Shown: positions 28,011 through 36,606, numbered from the stretch's first letter. The stretch is 64,000 nt of DNA from an uncultured bacterium (GCA_937920515.1 CALEUG010000020.1:111704-175703); one strand, 5' to 3'. Notes: generated by a model not told the origin, from the sequence alone. A program made the numbers and translations.

Positions 28011-28039
28011 TTGAAATCGCCTTCCGAAAAGATTAAAAT
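28011..28039 (+). promoter_or_regulatory. Promoter of nfu-nifS-iscU cluster
   Basis: TTGAAA (28011-28016), a 17-nt spacer and TAAAAT (28034-28039) form a near-consensus promoter about 50 nt before the nfu ATG and directly downstream of the palindromic operator. Confidence 0.65.
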
Positions 28040-28092
28040 AAGTCTGTAAGCAATAATTAGCTTACGAGAGTTGCCTGAGCAGGAGTATTTAT

Positions 28093-28311
28093 ATGAAAGA
28101 GAAAGTGGAAGAGGTTCTTAACCGGATAAGGCCGGCTCTGCAGGCCGACGGCGGCGACGTCGAACTGGTGGAGGTGGTCGACGGCGTGGTCTCGGTCAGG
28201 TTAAAAGGGGCCTGCGGCGGATGTCCCATGTCCCAGATGACATTGAAGATGGGAATAGAGCGTCTGCTGAAAAAAGAGATCCCGGAAGTGAAAAGCGTCA
28301 TATCCGTCTGA
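28093..28311 (+). CDS. nfu: NifU C-terminal (Nfu) Fe-S carrier
   Basis: This 72-residue protein is a stand-alone Nfu domain with the cluster-binding CxxC at C41 and C44 (GACGGCPMSQMT) and the RPALQADGGDVELV opening. Nfu proteins carry 4Fe-4S clusters to target enzymes. It opens a cluster with the NifS-like and IscU-like genes, and an IscR-like site lies upstream. An AGGAG site precedes ATG 28093. Length is normal for the domain. Confidence 0.95.
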   Translation: MKEKVEEVLNRIRPALQADGGDVELVEVVDGVVSVRLKGACGGCPMSQMTLKMGIERLLKKEIPEVKSVISV

Positions 28312-28340
28312 AGTTTTTAATTTCGAAGAAGGAGGGGCCC

Positions 28341-29531
28341 ATGAGCGGCTTTTATGCCGACCGACAGGCGGCGGCTCCGGTCCGGCCGGAAGTACTGGAA
28401 GCCATGCTGCCGTTCTTCGCCGAGAATTTCGGCAATCCCCAGAGCCTCCATTCCGCGGGGCAGAGGGCGGCCCGGGCTCTGCAAGCTGCCAGGGAGCAGG
28501 TAGCCCGGCTGATCAACTGCCTGCCGGAAGAAATCATTTTCGTTTCCTCAGGGTCGGAAGCCAACAATTTAGCCATAAAAGGACTGGCCCTGGCCAGCCA
28601 GGCGCGGGGAAAACAAATAATCATTTCGGCCATCGAGCATGTCTCGGTCATCAGGGCGGCCAGGTTCCTGGAAAAGCTGGGTTTCAAGACCGTGCAGGTC
28701 CCTGTTGACGGGTACGGGCTGGTTGACCCGGGGAAAGTGGCTGAAGCCATCAACGCCGACACGGTGCTGGTCTCGGTGATGATGGCCAATAACGAGGTGG
28801 GCACCATAGAACCGGTAGCTGAAATCGCCCGCTTCTGCCGGTCGAAAGGTGTCATTTTTCACAGCGATGCCGTGGCTGCCGCGGGCAACATACCAGTTGA
28901 TGTCAGGGCCCTGGGGCTCGAGGCCATGAGCCTGGCGGCCGACCAGTTCGGTGGTCCCAAGGGGGCAGCTGCTTTATACTTAAAAAAGGGAACAAAAATA
29001 ACCCCCCTGGTAGACGGCGGAGTGCAGGAAAATAACCGCCGGGCCGGAACTGAAAATGTCCCGGCGATTGTCGGCCTGGGCCGGGCGGCCGAGCTGGCGA
29101 GGCTGGAGATGGATAATAAAGTTAGGCGTCTGACCCTGCTCAGAGACAGGCTGATCAGGGGAGCGCTCACCGGAGTGGACGAAGTGGTTCTGACCGGGCA
29201 TCCTGAAAAAAGGCTGCCTCATCACGCCAGCTTTTGCGTTAAGTTCATCGAGGGTGAGGCCATGTTGCTGGGACTGGATCTGAATGGAATCCAGGTGGCC
29301 AGCGGCTCGGCCTGCACCTCCAGGTCCCTGCGGACCTCCCACGTCCTGACGGCCATGGGTCTGGACCCGGCCGTGGCTCAGGGCAGCCTGGTGCTGACCC
29401 TGCTGGATGGGACCGGAGAAGAACAGGTGGATTATTTTCTGGAAAAATTCCCGCCCGTGGTCCGCCGGCTCCGGGAGATGTCACCTCTTTACACCAGGTA
29501 TCTTGAGGAGAGAAAAGATGTACACCGATAA
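28341..29531 (+). CDS. NifS/IscS-like protein lacking the PLP lysine
   Basis: The 396-residue fold-type I aminotransferase-like protein aligns along its length with NifS/IscS. The cysteine loop is intact (ASGSACTSRSL), as are NNEVGTIEP, EHVSVIRAAR and RRAGTENVPAIVGLG. The PLP site is not: the usual SxHKxxGPKG reads SLAADQFGGPKG, with Gln202 where the Schiff-base lysine belongs. DAxQ reads DAVA, and the N-terminal NAATTP reads RQAAAP. A normal desulfurase reaction is therefore unlikely. It may carry sulfur from another source or act as an IscU partner. A comparable Lys-less IscS is known from Archaeoglobus fulgidus. ATG 28341 follows GGAGGGG. It overlaps the iscU-like start. Confidence 0.88.
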   Translation: MSGFYADRQAAAPVRPEVLEAMLPFFAENFGNPQSLHSAGQRAARALQAAREQVARLINCLPEEIIFVSSGSEANNLAIKGLALASQARGKQIIISAIEHVSVIRAARFLEKLGFKTVQVPVDGYGLVDPGKVAEAINADTVLVSVMMANNEVGTIEPVAEIARFCRSKGVIFHSDAVAAAGNIPVDVRALGLEAMSLAADQFGGPKGAAALYLKKGTKITPLVDGGVQENNRRAGTENVPAIVGLGRAAELARLEMDNKVRRLTLLRDRLIRGALTGVDEVVLTGHPEKRLPHHASFCVKFIEGEAMLLGLDLNGIQVASGSACTSRSLRTSHVLTAMGLDPAVAQGSLVLTLLDGTGEEQVDYFLEKFPPVVRRLREMSPLYTRYLEERKDVHR

Positions 29532-30087
29532 AGTCATGGAACATTTCATGCATCCCCGCAACGTCGGGACCATTCCTGACGCTGATGGCGTTGGGGAAGT
29601 TGGCAATCCGGTCTGCGGCGACATGATGACCTTTTACATAAAAGTCAAAGACGGGCGGCTGGAAGATGTCAAATATCAGACCTTCGGCTGCGGCGCGGCC
29701 ATTGCCGTCAGCAGCCTGGTCAGCGAAATAGCGAAAGGTAAAACGCTGGAAGAGGCCATGAAGATAACCAGAGAACAGGTTGCCGAGGAACTGGGCGGCC
29801 TGCCGCCGCACAAGATGCACTGTTCCAACCTGGGTGCTGATGCCCTGCACAAGGCCATAGAGAATTACCTCAACAAGCAGACGGACCGGAAGCCTGAAGC
29901 TGAAGGGGAAGAAAAACAATCCCGGGATAAGAAGAATTTTCATTGTCCCTCCTGCGATTTTATCCTTCCGGAAAGGGCCCTGGTCTGTCCCCGCTGCCAG
30001 CTCAAACTGGTCAGATGTGAGCACTGCAACGAATATAATCTTGAAGGCGAAGAAACCTGCCGCCATTGCGGGGCCGGGTTGATTTGA
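29518..30087 (+). CDS. iscU: IscU scaffold fused to double zinc ribbon
   Basis: This 189-residue protein has an IscU domain (1-120) with all cluster ligands: C33 and D35 in NPVCGDMM, C58 in FGCGAAIA, and C102 in KMHCSNLG. A charged linker (121-140) leads to four CxxC pairs (C143/146, C157/160, C167/170, C181/184), a double zinc ribbon not usual in IscU. IscU assembles Fe-S clusters from sulfur donated by IscS. The start overlaps the 3' end of the nifS-like gene by 14 nt and has GAGGAG upstream. The zinc ribbons might recruit a partner or target; this is inference. Confidence 0.9.
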   Translation: MYTDKVMEHFMHPRNVGTIPDADGVGEVGNPVCGDMMTFYIKVKDGRLEDVKYQTFGCGAAIAVSSLVSEIAKGKTLEEAMKITREQVAEELGGLPPHKMHCSNLGADALHKAIENYLNKQTDRKPEAEGEEKQSRDKKNFHCPSCDFILPERALVCPRCQLKLVRCEHCNEYNLEGEETCRHCGAGLI

Positions 30088-30156
30088 TGGCGGCTGATAA
30101 TGACCAGTAATTGAAATGCAGTGACCGGCTGCTGAGATTTAATAAGAGGGTGCACG

Positions 30157-31065
30157 GTGAAAAAAGAGAAGCTGATAGAAGAAATCAACAGGCTCAGGAA
30201 GGAAAAGAGGGCGGTAATCCTGGCCCACAATTACCAGCCCGAAGAAATCCAGGACATAGCCGATTTTGTCGGCGATTCCCTGGAACTCAGCCGAAAGGCA
30301 GCCGAGGTCGAGACCGACCTGATTGTTTTTTGCGGTGTGCACTTCATGGCTGAGACCGCCAAAATTCTGGCTCCCCACAAAAAAGTCCTGTTGCCCGACC
30401 TGCGGGCTCGTTGCCCGATGGCCGACATGGTCCGCGCCGACGACCTGCGCTGGATGAAGGAGCAGTACCCCGGGAAAAAAGTCGTGGCCTATGTCAACAC
30501 CACGGCCGAAGTCAAGGCAGAGACTGACGTTTGCTGCACCTCGGCCAACGCGGTCAAAGTGGTCAGCAGCCTGCCAGACGAAGAAATAATCTTCGTGCCC
30601 GACCGCAACCTGGCAGATTATGTCAGCCAGAAGACCGGGAAGAAACTTCAGGCCTGGGATGGCTATTGTCCGATTCACCAGGACATTAAGCCCGGGCATA
30701 TTGAGAATATGAAGAAGAGACATCCCGGAGCTGAAGTCTGGGCCCACCCCGAGTGCCGTCCCGATGTTCTGCTGCTGGCCGACCGGATTCTGTCCACCGG
30801 CCAGATGATTAAAGAAGCGCCGAAATCCGAGGTCAGGGAGATAATAGTAGCAACTGAAGTCGGCATTCTTCACCGACTGAGAAAGGAAAACCCGGGGAAA
30901 AAATTCTATCCGGCCAGGGAAAAGGCCGTCTGTAAGAACATGAAGAGAATTAACCTCGAGAAAGTCTATAGAGCTTTGCTGGAGGAAGAACCTGAAGTGG
31001 TGGTTGAGGCTACCGTGGCCGAGAGAGCCAGGGGAGCCATCGACCGGATGGTGCGTTTTATCTGA
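30157..31065 (+). CDS. nadA: Quinolinate synthase A
   Basis: The 302-residue NadA condenses iminoaspartate with dihydroxyacetone phosphate to quinolinate, the NAD precursor, using a 4Fe-4S cluster. Seen are AHNYQPEEIQDIADFVGDS, FCGVHFMAETAKIL, CCTSANAV and HPECRPDV, which supply the three conserved cluster cysteines. The start is GTG 30157 with AAGAGGG upstream. Its place right after the Fe-S assembly genes fits its cofactor need. nadB and nadC are not in the window. Confidence 0.96.
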   Translation: MKKEKLIEEINRLRKEKRAVILAHNYQPEEIQDIADFVGDSLELSRKAAEVETDLIVFCGVHFMAETAKILAPHKKVLLPDLRARCPMADMVRADDLRWMKEQYPGKKVVAYVNTTAEVKAETDVCCTSANAVKVVSSLPDEEIIFVPDRNLADYVSQKTGKKLQAWDGYCPIHQDIKPGHIENMKKRHPGAEVWAHPECRPDVLLLADRILSTGQMIKEAPKSEVREIIVATEVGILHRLRKENPGKKFYPAREKAVCKNMKRINLEKVYRALLEEEPEVVVEATVAERARGAIDRMVRFI

Positions 31066-31086
31066 GTTGCCGGGAAGGTAATCAGC

Positions 31087-31104
31087 GGGAAACAACTGTT
31101 TCCC
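31087..31104. promoter_or_regulatory. Palindrome upstream of rubrerythrin gene
   Basis: GGGAAACA and TGTTTCCC are perfect 8-bp arms separated by 2 nt, about 25 nt before the rubrerythrin start. It may be an operator or, as RNA, a 7-bp hairpin with a 4-nt loop. No T-tract follows, so it is not a clear terminator for nadA. Confidence 0.4.
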
Positions 31105-31129
31105 TGAAAATATTGTCATCCGAGGAGTA

Positions 31130-31636
31130 ATGATGAAAAAGATTACCGAGTACATGGTTAAAGAAGCCCTGGCCGGGGAAAGTCAAGCTCATCTCCGCTA
31201 TAAATTTTATGCTGAAAGAGCCAGGCAGGAAAACCTGCCCAACGTTGCCCGGCTGTTTGAGGCAGCTTCTTTTTCAGAGCAAATTCATGCCCTGAACCAC
31301 CTGAAAGTTCTGGAAGGGGAAGGGACAGCAGCAGAAAATCTCGGGAAAGCCCATAACGGGGAAAATTTTGAGGTTGAGGAAATGTATCCGGCTTACATAG
31401 CCGTGGCCAGGGAGCAGGGCGAACAGAAGGCGGCGACCTACCATCAGTTTGCTCTGGCTGCCGAAAAAATCCACGCCGCCCTGTATGCCAGGGCCAAGCA
31501 GGCCGTCAGCCAGGGTAAGGACCTGGAGCTGCCTGCGCTTCATATCTGCCCGGTCTGCGGGTTCACCATGGAAGGTGAAGCTCCTGAGCGCTGCCCGGTC
31601 TGCGGCGCCTCCAAAAATAGGTTTGTAAAATTTTAA
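31130..31636 (+). CDS. Rubrerythrin
   Basis: The 168-residue protein has an N-terminal ferritin-like diiron domain (AGESQAHLRYKFYAERA; SFSEQIHALNHL; AAEKIHAALY) and a C-terminal rubredoxin-like domain (CPVCGFTMEGEAPERCPVCG). It reduces hydrogen peroxide using electrons from rubredoxin, as in anaerobes; rubredoxin and a candidate reductase are encoded at 13.4-14.8 kb. GAGGAG precedes the tandem ATG-ATG start; 31133 is the alternative start. A perfect palindrome lies just upstream. Confidence 0.95.
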   Translation: MMKKITEYMVKEALAGESQAHLRYKFYAERARQENLPNVARLFEAASFSEQIHALNHLKVLEGEGTAAENLGKAHNGENFEVEEMYPAYIAVAREQGEQKAATYHQFALAAEKIHAALYARAKQAVSQGKDLELPALHICPVCGFTMEGEAPERCPVCGASKNRFVKF

Positions 31637-31722
31637 GGCCTCAGGTCCCGGTCCATTTCCGGTCACCAGAGCTGAATTACTTCAGTCAGCTCATTCTACC
31701 TCATATCCCCCGCTTGATTTTC

Positions 31723-31751
31723 TTGGTATGAACATAAAAAGCTGTTAAAAT
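31723..31751 (+). promoter_or_regulatory. Extended -10 promoter of the site-2 protease gene
   Basis: TTGGTA (31723-31728), a 17-nt spacer and TAAAAT (31746-31751) preceded by TG one base upstream form an extended -10 promoter. It sits about 30 nt before ATG 31780. Confidence 0.55.
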
Positions 31752-31779
31752 ATAATCAAAGATTGAGGAAGGAGGAGTC

Positions 31780-32895
31780 ATGAGACATTCCTGGAAAGTG
31801 GCTCGCATTTCTGGAATCGACATCAAGATTGATTCAAGCTGGATCGTGATTTTTTTGCTTTTTACCTTTTCCCTTTCAGCTTTCTATTTTCCCCAGTCTT
31901 TTCAGCTATCCAACCGGGCCTATTACTGGCTGCTGGGAATTTTAACCAGCCTGCTGGTTTTCGCCTCGGTGCTCTTTCATGAACTGGCTCACTCCCTGAC
32001 CGCCAAGAGGCAGGGGGAAAAGGTGGAGGATATCACACTTTTCATTCTGGGCGGCGTGGCCCGGATCAGCGATGAACCCGGCACCCCGCAGAAGGAATTT
32101 TCCATGGCACTCATCGGTCCAGTTTCCAGTTTCTTCCTGGCCCTGGTTTTTATCCTGCTTTCTTATCTCGTGGCTCCTTATTCCAGGCCCTTTCAGGTGG
32201 CCGCAGCTTACTTAGGTTATATCAATGCCATAGTCGGCGGGTTCAACCTTCTGCCCGGTTTTCCCATGGACGGTGGTCGGGTGTTGCGGGCCATTGTCTG
32301 GAAAGCTACTGGGGATTTAAAAAAGGCCACCAGGGTGGCTTCTCTGAGCGGACAGGCCATGGCCTTTATGCTGATTTTTTTCGGTATTCTCCAGTTTTTC
32401 CGGGGGAACCTCGGCGGCCTGTGGCTGGTTTTAATAGGCTGGTTCCTGCACAACGCTTCTGTCCAGGGCTACAGCCAGGTTTTGCTTAAATCCTCTCTGG
32501 AAGGACTGAAAGCTGTCGACCTGATGAGCCGTGATTTTCAACAGGTCGGGCCCGACCTTCCGGTGGAAACGCTGGTTCATGATTATATCCTCAGGCAGCG
32601 GGAGCGGAATTTTCTGGTCGTCAACGGGGAAGACCTGGTTGGCATCGTCTGTCTGGAGGACGTAAAGAAGTTTCCTCGCGAACGCTGGCCGGAGTTGCGG
32701 GTGCGCGACATCATGACCCCCGCCGAGAAAATTGTCTATGTCACACCCGGAACAAGCGGCGACCAGATTCTCCAGCGCCTGGCCAGTGCCAACGTCAACC
32801 AGATTCCGGTGCTGGAGGAAGGCCGGGTGGTGGGAATAGTCTGCCGGAACAATTTGCTTCAGGTATTACAGCTGAGAACTGAACTGGGAATCTGA
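31780..32895 (+). CDS. Site-2 protease family (M50) metalloprotease with CBS pair
   Basis: The 371-residue membrane protein has about six helices, the zinc motif FHELAHSL (H67, E68, H71) and the third-ligand motif [13 protein letters not shown] cytoplasmic pair of CBS domains follows (~245-371; [13 protein letters not shown] and [14 protein letters not shown]). M50 proteases cut transmembrane segments, often of anti-sigma factors; CBS domains usually sense adenine nucleotides. The ECF anti-sigma factor at 62.2 kb is one conceivable substrate, but that is speculation. AAGGAGGAG precedes the ATG. Confidence 0.92.
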   Translation: MRHSWKVARISGIDIKIDSSWIVIFLLFTFSLSAFYFPQSFQLSNRAYYWLLGILTSLLVFASVLFHELAHSLTAKRQGEKVEDITLFILGGVARISDEPGTPQKEFSMALIGPVSSFFLALVFILLSYLVAPYSRPFQVAAAYLGYINAIVGGFNLLPGFPMDGGRVLRAIVWKATGDLKKATRVASLSGQAMAFMLIFFGILQFFRGNLGGLWLVLIGWFLHNASVQGYSQVLLKSSLEGLKAVDLMSRDFQQVGPDLPVETLVHDYILRQRERNFLVVNGEDLVGIVCLEDVKKFPRERWPELRVRDIMTPAEKIVYVTPGTSGDQILQRLASANVNQIPVLEEGRVVGIVCRNNLLQVLQLRTELGI

Positions 32896-32899
32896 AGCC

Positions 32900-33661
32900 A
32901 TGGAGGAGGGCCTGGTGAAAGAGGGAAAAGAATCAGGTATAAAAAGCCAGAAGTTTACGAAAAGGCGGACCGCGGCCGGCGAGACTGCCCCCGGGGATTC
33001 AGAAGATATAAAAAAAAGGATTAAGGAAATAATCAAAATCCTGAGGAAAGAATATCCCCAACCCCGGACGGCCTTAAATTACCGCACGCCTCTGGAGCTG
33101 CTGGTGGCCACCATCCTGGCTGCCCAGTGTACCGACGAGCGGGTGAATAAAGTCACGCCAGGTCTTTTTCGGAAATATCCAACGGTGGAGGCTCTGGCCC
33201 GGGCCCGGCAGGAGGAGCTGGAAAACGACATCCGTTCCACCGGTTTTTTCCGGAACAAGGCCCGTAACATCATCGGCCTGGCCAATAAGATTTTATCCGA
33301 TTATGGAGGTCGGGTGCCGGACTCCATGGAAGAGCTGGTCAGGCTGCCGGGCGTGGCCCGCAAGACGGCCAACATCGTCCTGTCCTCGGCCTTCAGAAAG
33401 GCCGAAGGCATAGCAGTTGATACCCATGTCCGGAGACTGTCTGAACGCCTGGGACTCAGCCGCCAGTCCGACCCGGATAAAATCGAGCGAGACCTGATGG
33501 AAATTGTGCCGCGGGAAGATTGGCTGGACTTTAATTTTCTGCTGGTAGACCACGGACGCAGGGTCTGCCAGGCCAGAAAGCCGCTCTGTTCGCAATGCGC
33601 CATCAAGCATCTCTGTCCTTCGTTTGAAAAATTCTCGAGGCTGTCCTCAGGGAGGAGATAA
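32900..33661 (+). CDS. nth: Endonuclease III
   Basis: This DNA glycosylase/AP lyase removes oxidised pyrimidines. The 253-residue protein has the helix-hairpin-helix LPGVARKTANIVLSSAF with the catalytic lysine, the catalytic aspartate in AVDTHVRRL, and a 4Fe-4S loop with spacing C-X6-C-X2-C-X5-C near the C-terminus. About 40 N-terminal residues are extra, Lys-rich and unlike E. coli Nth. It starts 4 nt after the protease gene and its stop is adjacent to the amrS-like start, so translation is coupled. Confidence 0.95.
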   Translation: MEEGLVKEGKESGIKSQKFTKRRTAAGETAPGDSEDIKKRIKEIIKILRKEYPQPRTALNYRTPLELLVATILAAQCTDERVNKVTPGLFRKYPTVEALARARQEELENDIRSTGFFRNKARNIIGLANKILSDYGGRVPDSMEELVRLPGVARKTANIVLSSAFRKAEGIAVDTHVRRLSERLGLSRQSDPDKIERDLMEIVPREDWLDFNFLLVDHGRRVCQARKPLCSQCAIKHLCPSFEKFSRLSSGRR

Positions 33662-34702
33662 ATGCCCCGGCGTGAAGCCATGCTTTATATCCGGCAGGAG
33701 GGCAACAAGGTTACCTGCCGGCTTTGTGCCCACCGCTGTGGGCTGAGCGAGGGCCAGTTCGGCCTCTGCGGCGTCAGGCAGAACCTGGATGGAGTTCTCT
33801 ACACTCACGTTTTTGAGGAAGCCATCGCCGCCCACGTTGACCCGATAGAAAAAAAGCCTCTTTACCATTTCCTGCCAGGGAGCAGGTCACTTTCCATTGC
33901 CACCATAGGTTGCAATTTTCACTGCCCCTTCTGCCAGAACTGGGAAATTTCGCAGACCAGGTTGTCGGACGGCAAGAGCGGAATCCGCAGCCGAAACCTG
34001 CCGGTCAGGGAAGTGGTCAGGCAGGCGCTGCTCAGCGACTGCGAGAGCATCTCCTACACCTACACCGAGCCGACCATCTTTTTTGAATATGCCTATGAAA
34101 CAGCCCGTCTGGCCAGGGAATCGGGCCTCAAGAACAACTTTGTCACCAACGGTTACATGACCGCAGAGGCCCTGGAGGAAATCAAACCCTACCTGGATGC
34201 GGCCAATGTCGACCTGAAGTTTTTCAGGGATGAAAGCTACCAGAAGATATGTAAAGCCAGGCTGAAGCCTGTCCTGGAGAGCATTCAAAAGATGCGCGAG
34301 CTGAATATCTGGGTCGAGGTGACGACACTGGTTATCCCGGAACTCAACGATTCGGAAGATGAACTGCGAGGAATCGCCAGGTTCCTGGCCGGGGTTGACC
34401 GGGACATCCCCTGGCACCTGAGCCGTTTTCACCCGGACTATAAATACCTGAAAGCCGTGGATACACCGCTGGCCACCCTGCAGAGGGCCCGGGAAATAGG
34501 GCTGGCCGAGGGCTTGCGCTATGTCTACCTGGGCAATGTCTGGGGAGAAGGCGAAGATACCCGCTGCCCGGGGTGCGGAACGGCGGTCATTCGTCGGGAG
34601 GGACTCTGGGTTAAGTCCAATATACTCGAGGACGGCCATTGCCCGAAGTGCGGGCAGAAGATACCCGGCATCTTCAGCCAGAGCCCGCCTTTCCGGTACT
34701 GA
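33662..34702 (+). CDS. amrS: AmmeMemoRadiSam-type radical SAM enzyme (AmrS)
   Basis: The 346-residue protein resembles the AmmeMemoRadiSam radical SAM component and PFL-activating enzymes. An N-terminal Cys-rich segment (CRLCAHRCGLSEGQFGLCGV) precedes the SAM cluster motif CNFHCPFC. A zinc-ribbon-like CxxC pair lies at the C-terminus (CPGCG and CPKCG). Members act with AMMECR1 and Memo proteins; neither is in the window. Substrate is unknown. It abuts nth and is followed by archease and rtcB. Confidence 0.9.
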   Translation: MPRREAMLYIRQEGNKVTCRLCAHRCGLSEGQFGLCGVRQNLDGVLYTHVFEEAIAAHVDPIEKKPLYHFLPGSRSLSIATIGCNFHCPFCQNWEISQTRLSDGKSGIRSRNLPVREVVRQALLSDCESISYTYTEPTIFFEYAYETARLARESGLKNNFVTNGYMTAEALEEIKPYLDAANVDLKFFRDESYQKICKARLKPVLESIQKMRELNIWVEVTTLVIPELNDSEDELRGIARFLAGVDRDIPWHLSRFHPDYKYLKAVDTPLATLQRAREIGLAEGLRYVYLGNVWGEGEDTRCPGCGTAVIRREGLWVKSNILEDGHCPKCGQKIPGIFSQSPPFRY

Positions 34703-34735
34703 GACTTCTGCTAAAATAATATTCGGGACTGCAAG

Positions 34736-35176
34736 ATGGAAAAGAAGTATGAAATTATGGAGCACCTGGCCGACGGCAAGTTCAGGGCCTATGGTCGCAA
34801 CCTGGAAGAATGCCTGGGTAACGCCGCCCTGGCCATGGCTTCGCTGATGTGGGAGCCGGAGAAAATAAAGCCAAAAATAAAGGAAATAATTAAACTTGAG
34901 GCAGCCAGCCCGGAACAACTGACGGTCAAGTTCCTGACGGAATTGATTTATTTACTGGAAGTTAAATCGTTCTTGCTGGGCCGGGTGAATGGAATCAAAA
35001 TCGAAAAGAGAAAGCAAAACGGAGACAGTGTATACCATCTCAAAGCGGAAGTTGCCGGCGACCTGATTTCTCCGCATTATGAAATTTACGGCCAGGTCAA
35101 GGCCGTTACCTATAATGAAATGAAAATTGAGAATACCGGCGACGGCCTGGTTCTTCAGGTGGTCGTCGATATGTGA
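34736..35176 (+). CDS. Archease
   Basis: The 146-residue protein has the archease pattern: EHLADGKFRAYGRNLEECL at the N-terminus and KAVTYNEMKIENTGDG near the C-terminus, ending VVVDM. Archease speeds guanylylation and turnover of the RNA ligase RtcB, which is encoded 8 nt downstream. The N-terminal HTAD-like metal motif is altered to HLAD. Function by homology and pairing is secure. Confidence 0.9.
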   Translation: MEKKYEIMEHLADGKFRAYGRNLEECLGNAALAMASLMWEPEKIKPKIKEIIKLEAASPEQLTVKFLTELIYLLEVKSFLLGRVNGIKIEKRKQNGDSVYHLKAEVAGDLISPHYEIYGQVKAVTYNEMKIENTGDGLVLQVVVDM

Positions 35177-35184
35177 GGTGAGCC

Positions 35185-36606
35185 ATGGACCCGGTAAGAA
35201 TCAGCGAGTTTATCTGGGAAATTCCGAAGTCAGGGGAAATGAAAGTTCCGGCCAGGATTTACGCTTCCGAAAAGTTGATCGAGCTGGCCAGGCGCGACCA
35301 GACCCTGCAGCAGGCGCGCAACGTGGCCTGCCTGCCAGGTATTCAGCAGAGGTCCTATGTTATGCCTGACGCCCACCAGGGTTACGGCTTTCCGATCGGG
35401 GGGGTGGCCGCTTTCGACCTGGATGAAGGCATCATTTCGCCCGGTGGCGTTGGCTATGACATAAACTGCGGGGTTAGGTTGCTGAGGACCGATTTCAGGG
35501 AGAGCGATATCACGGCCAGGAGAAAGGAATTGCTGGCCGAGATATTCAAGGAGGTTCCGGCCGGCGTGGGCAAAGGTGGAATAACCAGGTTAAGCCGCAA
35601 TGTGCTGAAGGAAATTCTGGTCAGGGGTGCTGAATGGGCCGTGGCCCAGGGCTTCGGCACGGCCGAAGACCTGGAGCGGACCGAAGAGAACGGCCGTATG
35701 AAAGACGCTTCCTGGGAATTTATTTCCGACAAAGCCATGGAGCGGGGAATTCCCCAGCTTGGTACCCTGGGAGCCGGCAACCATTTTCTGGAAATTCAGA
35801 AAGTTGATGAAATCTATGAGCCCGAAGTGGCCAGGGCTTTTGGCCTTGAAGAGAAAGGCCAGGTGCTGGTGATGATTCACTGCGGCAGCCGGGGGCTGGG
35901 CCATCAGATTGCTACCGATTACATAGAGCTGATGGAGAATAAATTCGGGTTTAAGGGTCTTCCGGACCGGGAATTAATTAACGCCCCGTTTAAGTCCGAC
36001 CTTGGCCAGCGTTATTACCGGTCGATGTGCGCCGCGGTCAATTATGCCTTTGCCAACCGTCAGATGATTGCCCACTGGGTCAGGGACGTGTTTGCCAGGG
36101 TGATGGGTTCTTCGCAGGGGATGCAGCAGATTTACGATGTCTGCCATAACGTGGCCAAGGTAGAAAAGCACACGGTCAACGGGAAAGAGAAGCAGCTGTG
36201 CGTTCACAGGAAGGGTGCCACCAGGAGCTTCGGGCCTGGCAGGCCGGAAATTCCGGTGGTTTACAGGCAGGTCGGCCAGCCGGTACTGATCCCGGGTAGC
36301 ATGGGCACGGCTTCCTACATTCTGGTCGGAACGAAAGAAGCCGAAGAGATGAGCTTCAGCTCCACCGCCCACGGGGCAGGGCGGGTGATGAGCCGCAATG
36401 AAGCCCTGAGGCGCTTCCGCGGCGAGCAGATCAGAGACGAGCTGGCCAGGAAGGGGGTGGAGCTAAAGGCCACGAGCTGGAAAGGCGTGGCCGAAGAAGC
36501 CTCGGCTGCCTACAAAGATGTTGACGAGGTGGTGCGGGTGTCCCATGAGACCGGGCTGGGCAGGCTGGTGGCCCGGGTTGTCCCCATCGGAGTGATGAAA
36601 GGTTGA
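35185..36606 (+). CDS. rtcB: RNA-splicing ligase RtcB
   Basis: The 473-residue ligase joins 2',3'-cyclic phosphate (or 3'-phosphate) and 5'-OH RNA ends with GTP and Mn. Metal-binding and catalytic motifs seen are MPDAHQGYGFPIGG, GGVGYDINCGVRLL, IHCGSRGLGHQ and STAHGAGRVMSR, the last holding the guanylylated histidine. It is paired with archease. AGGTGAG precedes ATG 35185. The final base of the stop is the first base of a 25-bp repeat shared with 44.3 kb. Confidence 0.97.
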   Translation: MDPVRISEFIWEIPKSGEMKVPARIYASEKLIELARRDQTLQQARNVACLPGIQQRSYVMPDAHQGYGFPIGGVAAFDLDEGIISPGGVGYDINCGVRLLRTDFRESDITARRKELLAEIFKEVPAGVGKGGITRLSRNVLKEILVRGAEWAVAQGFGTAEDLERTEENGRMKDASWEFISDKAMERGIPQLGTLGAGNHFLEIQKVDEIYEPEVARAFGLEEKGQVLVMIHCGSRGLGHQIATDYIELMENKFGFKGLPDRELINAPFKSDLGQRYYRSMCAAVNYAFANRQMIAHWVRDVFARVMGSSQGMQQIYDVCHNVAKVEKHTVNGKEKQLCVHRKGATRSFGPGRPEIPVVYRQVGQPVLIPGSMGTASYILVGTKEAEEMSFSSTAHGAGRVMSRNEALRRFRGEQIRDELARKGVELKATSWKGVAEEASAAYKDVDEVVRVSHETGLGRLVARVVPIGVMKG

